Origin: Gemmatimonadota bacterium
GTDB lineage: Bacteria > Latescibacterota > UBA2968 > UBA8231
Reading direction: 5' to 3'
Assembly (NCBI GenBank): GCA_026706505.1
Contig: JAPOYQ010000023.1
Coordinates: 1 to 7,066, forward strand
DNA: 7,066 nucleotides
Shown here: in pieces, positions 5,754 through 7,066 of the stretch
How the letters are laid out: the number at the start of each line of letters is the position of its first letter
Position numbering within the stretch: the stretch's first letter is position 1
The notes under the pieces: generated by a model
The model's database searches: none
Told to the model about the DNA's origin: nothing
The model's input: the letters and a program-made list of their open reading frames with translations, nothing else
Translations under genes and position numbers: made by a program

Positions 5754-7066
5754 TTACAACCCGGCAACATTGCCCGATGACCGGCGCACGACAAGCCCCT
5801 TGCCCTCGGTGATCACCAGCCACTGGTCGGCGTCGAGATCGCGAAATTCCTCGACCCGGCCGCCGGGCCAGCGCACCACTAGCCGCTCGACTTTGGTGGC
5901 CCGTTGCAATCCGAAGTGAGCGCGGATGTCGCTGTGCGACAGGAAGCTGGTCCCCGCGACAATTTGGCGAATCTGGACGCGGCCAGCGACCACGGCCTCA
6001 ATGCGGGCCCCAATGCCGTCCCGATTGCTCGCGGTGCCAATGAGGGAGACCTGGAGCCAGTGATTGCGGTTGCCGCCGTCGTTGCGCAACAGGGTGGGCG
6101 TATCGTCGATATTGAGGATGAGGATGTCGATGTCGCCGTCGTTGTCGTAGTCGCCAAAGGCCGCCCCCCGGCTCACCTTTTCCACGGCCAAGCCGCTGCC
6201 AGCTTGGGCACCGATTTCGACAAAGGATCCGCGGCCGTCGTTGTCAAAGAGAAAATTGCGCTGGGCGTATCGCGTGCCCACATCGTAGTCGTCCAAGACC
6301 GGATAGACGTGGCCATTGGCGGCGAATAGATCCAAATCGCCGTCGTTGTCGCGATCGAAAAAACCCGTGCCCCAACCCACGAAGGGCATGCTCACCTCGC
6401 CCACGCCCGCCGCGTGGCTCACATCGGTGAAAAGGCGTCCCTCTTCACTGCGGTACAAGGTGTAGTAATCCTCGGAGAAATGGGTGACGAAAAAGTCGCA
6501 ATCGCCATCGTTGTCGTAGTCGCCCGCGGCCACGCCCATGCCGGCTTGTTCTTCGCCATCGGCACTGTGGCTGGCGCCCGTGGCCAAGGAGACATCTTTG
6601 AAGCGCCCGTTGCCCAAGTTGCGCAAGAGCAGATTGGGATCGGTGTCGTTGGCCACGTACAGATCCACATCCCCGTCGCTGTCGCTATCGACAAATACAG
6701 GTTGGAAACCGTTGTACGCCACCGGACCAACGCCGATCTGAGCGGTAACATCCTCAAAGGTACCGTCGCCCCGGTTGCGGTAGAGCACGTCTTGTTCTCC
6801 CTCATAGGCGTTGGGTCCTTGGAAGATCTTGATCCCCTTCCACAACTGATAGAGATCGGCTTCGGCGAGTTCGTCGGGATTAAAGCGGACAAAATTGGCC
6901 ACGTACAGATCCACATCCCCGTCCACATCGTAGTCTCCCCAGGCAACGCCCGTGCTCCAGCGCGGATCCGCCACTCCCGCGGCTTGGGCCACCTCGTCAA
7001 AGGTCCCATCGCCCCGATTGCGGTAGAGCCGGTTAGGTCCGTAGTTGGTCACCAAAAGGTCGGTTT
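5754..7066 (-). CDS. FG-GAP/VCBS repeat protein with C-terminal ASPIC/UnbV domain, CRTAC1-like (5' end outside the window)
   Basis: About 437 C-terminal residues are visible and the frame stays open through base 7066, so the N-terminus and signal peptide are missing. Numbering from the TTG codon at 7055, calcium-binding DxDxDG-type loops occur at 41-49, 123-131, 179-187, 234-242 and 302-310 (for example DYDVDGDVD, DRDNDGDLD, DYDNDGDID). Each is followed by strands such as LYVAN. LYRNRGDGTF-type linkers occur at 10-19 and 91-100. This is the FG-GAP/VCBS seven-bladed-propeller pattern of integrin-alpha-like proteins. Residues about 330-410 match ASPIC/UnbV: WLQVSLIGTASNRDGIGARI begins at 333, then VRQI-like QIRQIVAG (351-358), HFGL (370-373) and VVRWPGGRVEEF (383-394). 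The bacterial family is typically secreted. Its biochemical role is poorly known; calcium-dependent binding to surface or extracellular partners is a usual assumption. It is the most upstream gene seen, and its TAA stop lies 2 bases before the next start. Confidence 0.95.
   Translation of the reverse strand, partial: TDLLVTNYGPNRLYRNRGDGTFDEVAQAAGVADPRWSTGVAWGDYDVDGDVDLYVANFVRFNPDELAEADLYQLWKGIKIFQGPNAYEGEQDVLYRNRGDGTFEDVTAQIGVGPVAYNGFQPVFVDSDSDGDVDLYVANDTDPNLLLRNLGNGRFKDVSLATGASHSADGEEQAGMGVAAGDYDNDGDCDFFVTHFSEDYYTLYRSEEGRLFTDVSHAAGVGEVSMPFVGWGTGFFDRDNDGDLDLFAANGHVYPVLDDYDVGTRYAQRNFLFDNDGRGSFVEIGAQAGSGLAVEKVSRGAAFGDYDNDGDIDILILNIDDTPTLLRNDGGNRNHWLQVSLIGTASNRDGIGARIEAVVAGRVQIRQIVAGTSFLSHSDIRAHFGLQRATKVERLVVRWPGGRVEEFRDLDADQWLVITEGKGLVVRRSSGNVAGL
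6649..6677. repeat. Perfect 29-bp direct repeat, copy 1, within the FG-GAP gene
   Basis: The plus strand begins ttggccacgtacagatcc and ends ccacatccccgtc. An identical 29-base stretch is at 6895-6923, exactly 246 bases (82 codons) away. On the minus strand both encode DGDVDLYVAN, the calcium loop and following strand of a propeller blade. Identity extends to synonymous positions, which suggests recent blade duplication or gene conversion. Confidence 0.8.
6895..6923. repeat. Perfect 29-bp direct repeat, copy 2, within the FG-GAP gene
   Basis: This is the partner of the copy at 6649-6677, same orientation and same reading frame. The bases immediately outside the 29-bp core differ on both sides, so the identical tract is sharply bounded. 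Shorter related repeats occur elsewhere in the gene: a 17-base identity at 6139-6155 and 6508-6524, encoding GDYDNDG-type loops. Confidence 0.8.

Noticed and set aside
5752..5823. Upstream start for the other FGE-fold gene at 5823
   Set aside because: The extra 24 residues lie inside the ASPIC/UnbV gene and would bury the lipoprotein signal. The ATG at 5751 is 2 bases after the upstream stop.
5904..6329. Plus-strand open frame rich in V, D and A opposite the UnbV gene
   Set aside because: It is the complement of the repeated DxDxDG loops and has no independent motif or ribosome binding site. The minus-strand protein is unmistakable.
6100..7030. Regularly spaced short repeats resembling a CRISPR or other array
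   Set aside because: All repeats are in frame and encode FG-GAP calcium loops and RNRGDGTF linkers. Spacing is irregular for CRISPR and the units are protein-coding.
7053..7055. TTG at 7055 as the true start of the UnbV gene
   Set aside because: The frame remains open to the window edge and reads T-D-L-L-V-T-N, the usual strand after a calcium loop, so the TTG is an internal leucine codon.

Overview
This window is a densely packed bacterial operon read entirely on the minus strand, so transcription runs from high to low coordinates. Five substantial genes are visible: four complete and one cut by the right edge. The start of a sixth lies at the left edge. No gap between genes exceeds 17 bases. 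Three junctions are 4-base stop/start overlaps (ATGA, GTGA, ATGA), one has a 2-base gap, and the last has a 17-base gap with its own ribosome binding site. There is no room for an internal promoter or terminator between genes, so the promoter must lie beyond base 7066 and the terminator beyond base 1. No RNA gene, CRISPR array or insertion sequence was seen.

In transcription order the genes are: (1) the C-terminal part of an FG-GAP/VCBS repeat protein ending in an ASPIC/UnbV domain (CRTAC1-like; 7066-5754); (2) a predicted lipoprotein with a formylglycine-generating-enzyme (FGE/SUMF1) fold (5751-4924); (3) a membrane-anchored SGNH/GDSL hydrolase-like protein with TPR-like helices, some apparently inside the hydrolase domain (4927-2861); (4) a second FGE-fold predicted lipoprotein (2864-2109); (5) an exported multidomain protein with a jelly-roll-like N-terminus, an F5/8 type C (discoidin) domain and a FlgD-like/gliding-motility-type C-terminal Ig domain (2112-31); (6) a probable further gene starting at base 13.

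All five main products appear exported or anchored in the envelope. Two have lipobox-type signal peptides, one an N-terminal membrane anchor and one a Sec-type signal. The fifth is cut before its N-terminus but belongs to a typically secreted class. Lipoproteins plus a FlgD-like C-terminal domain suggest a Gram-negative, GC-rich bacterium. Similar mixtures are familiar from the FCB superphylum and poorly cultured lineages such as Latescibacterota-, Poribacteria-, Gemmatimonadota- or Eisenbacteria-like genomes. The lineage is inference and cannot be fixed from this window.

How the genes cooperate is unknown. Both FGE-fold proteins lack the paired catalytic cysteines of true formylglycine-generating enzymes, and no sulfatase CxPxR substrate motif was noticed in the window. 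Sulfatase maturation is therefore unlikely. A reasonable hypothesis is a surface-glycan binding, modifying or assembly module built from a calcium-binding propeller, two C-type-lectin-like FGE folds, an esterase-like enzyme and a discoidin adhesin. The individual families are known. The gene combination and the degenerate FGE pair are the part worth a second look.
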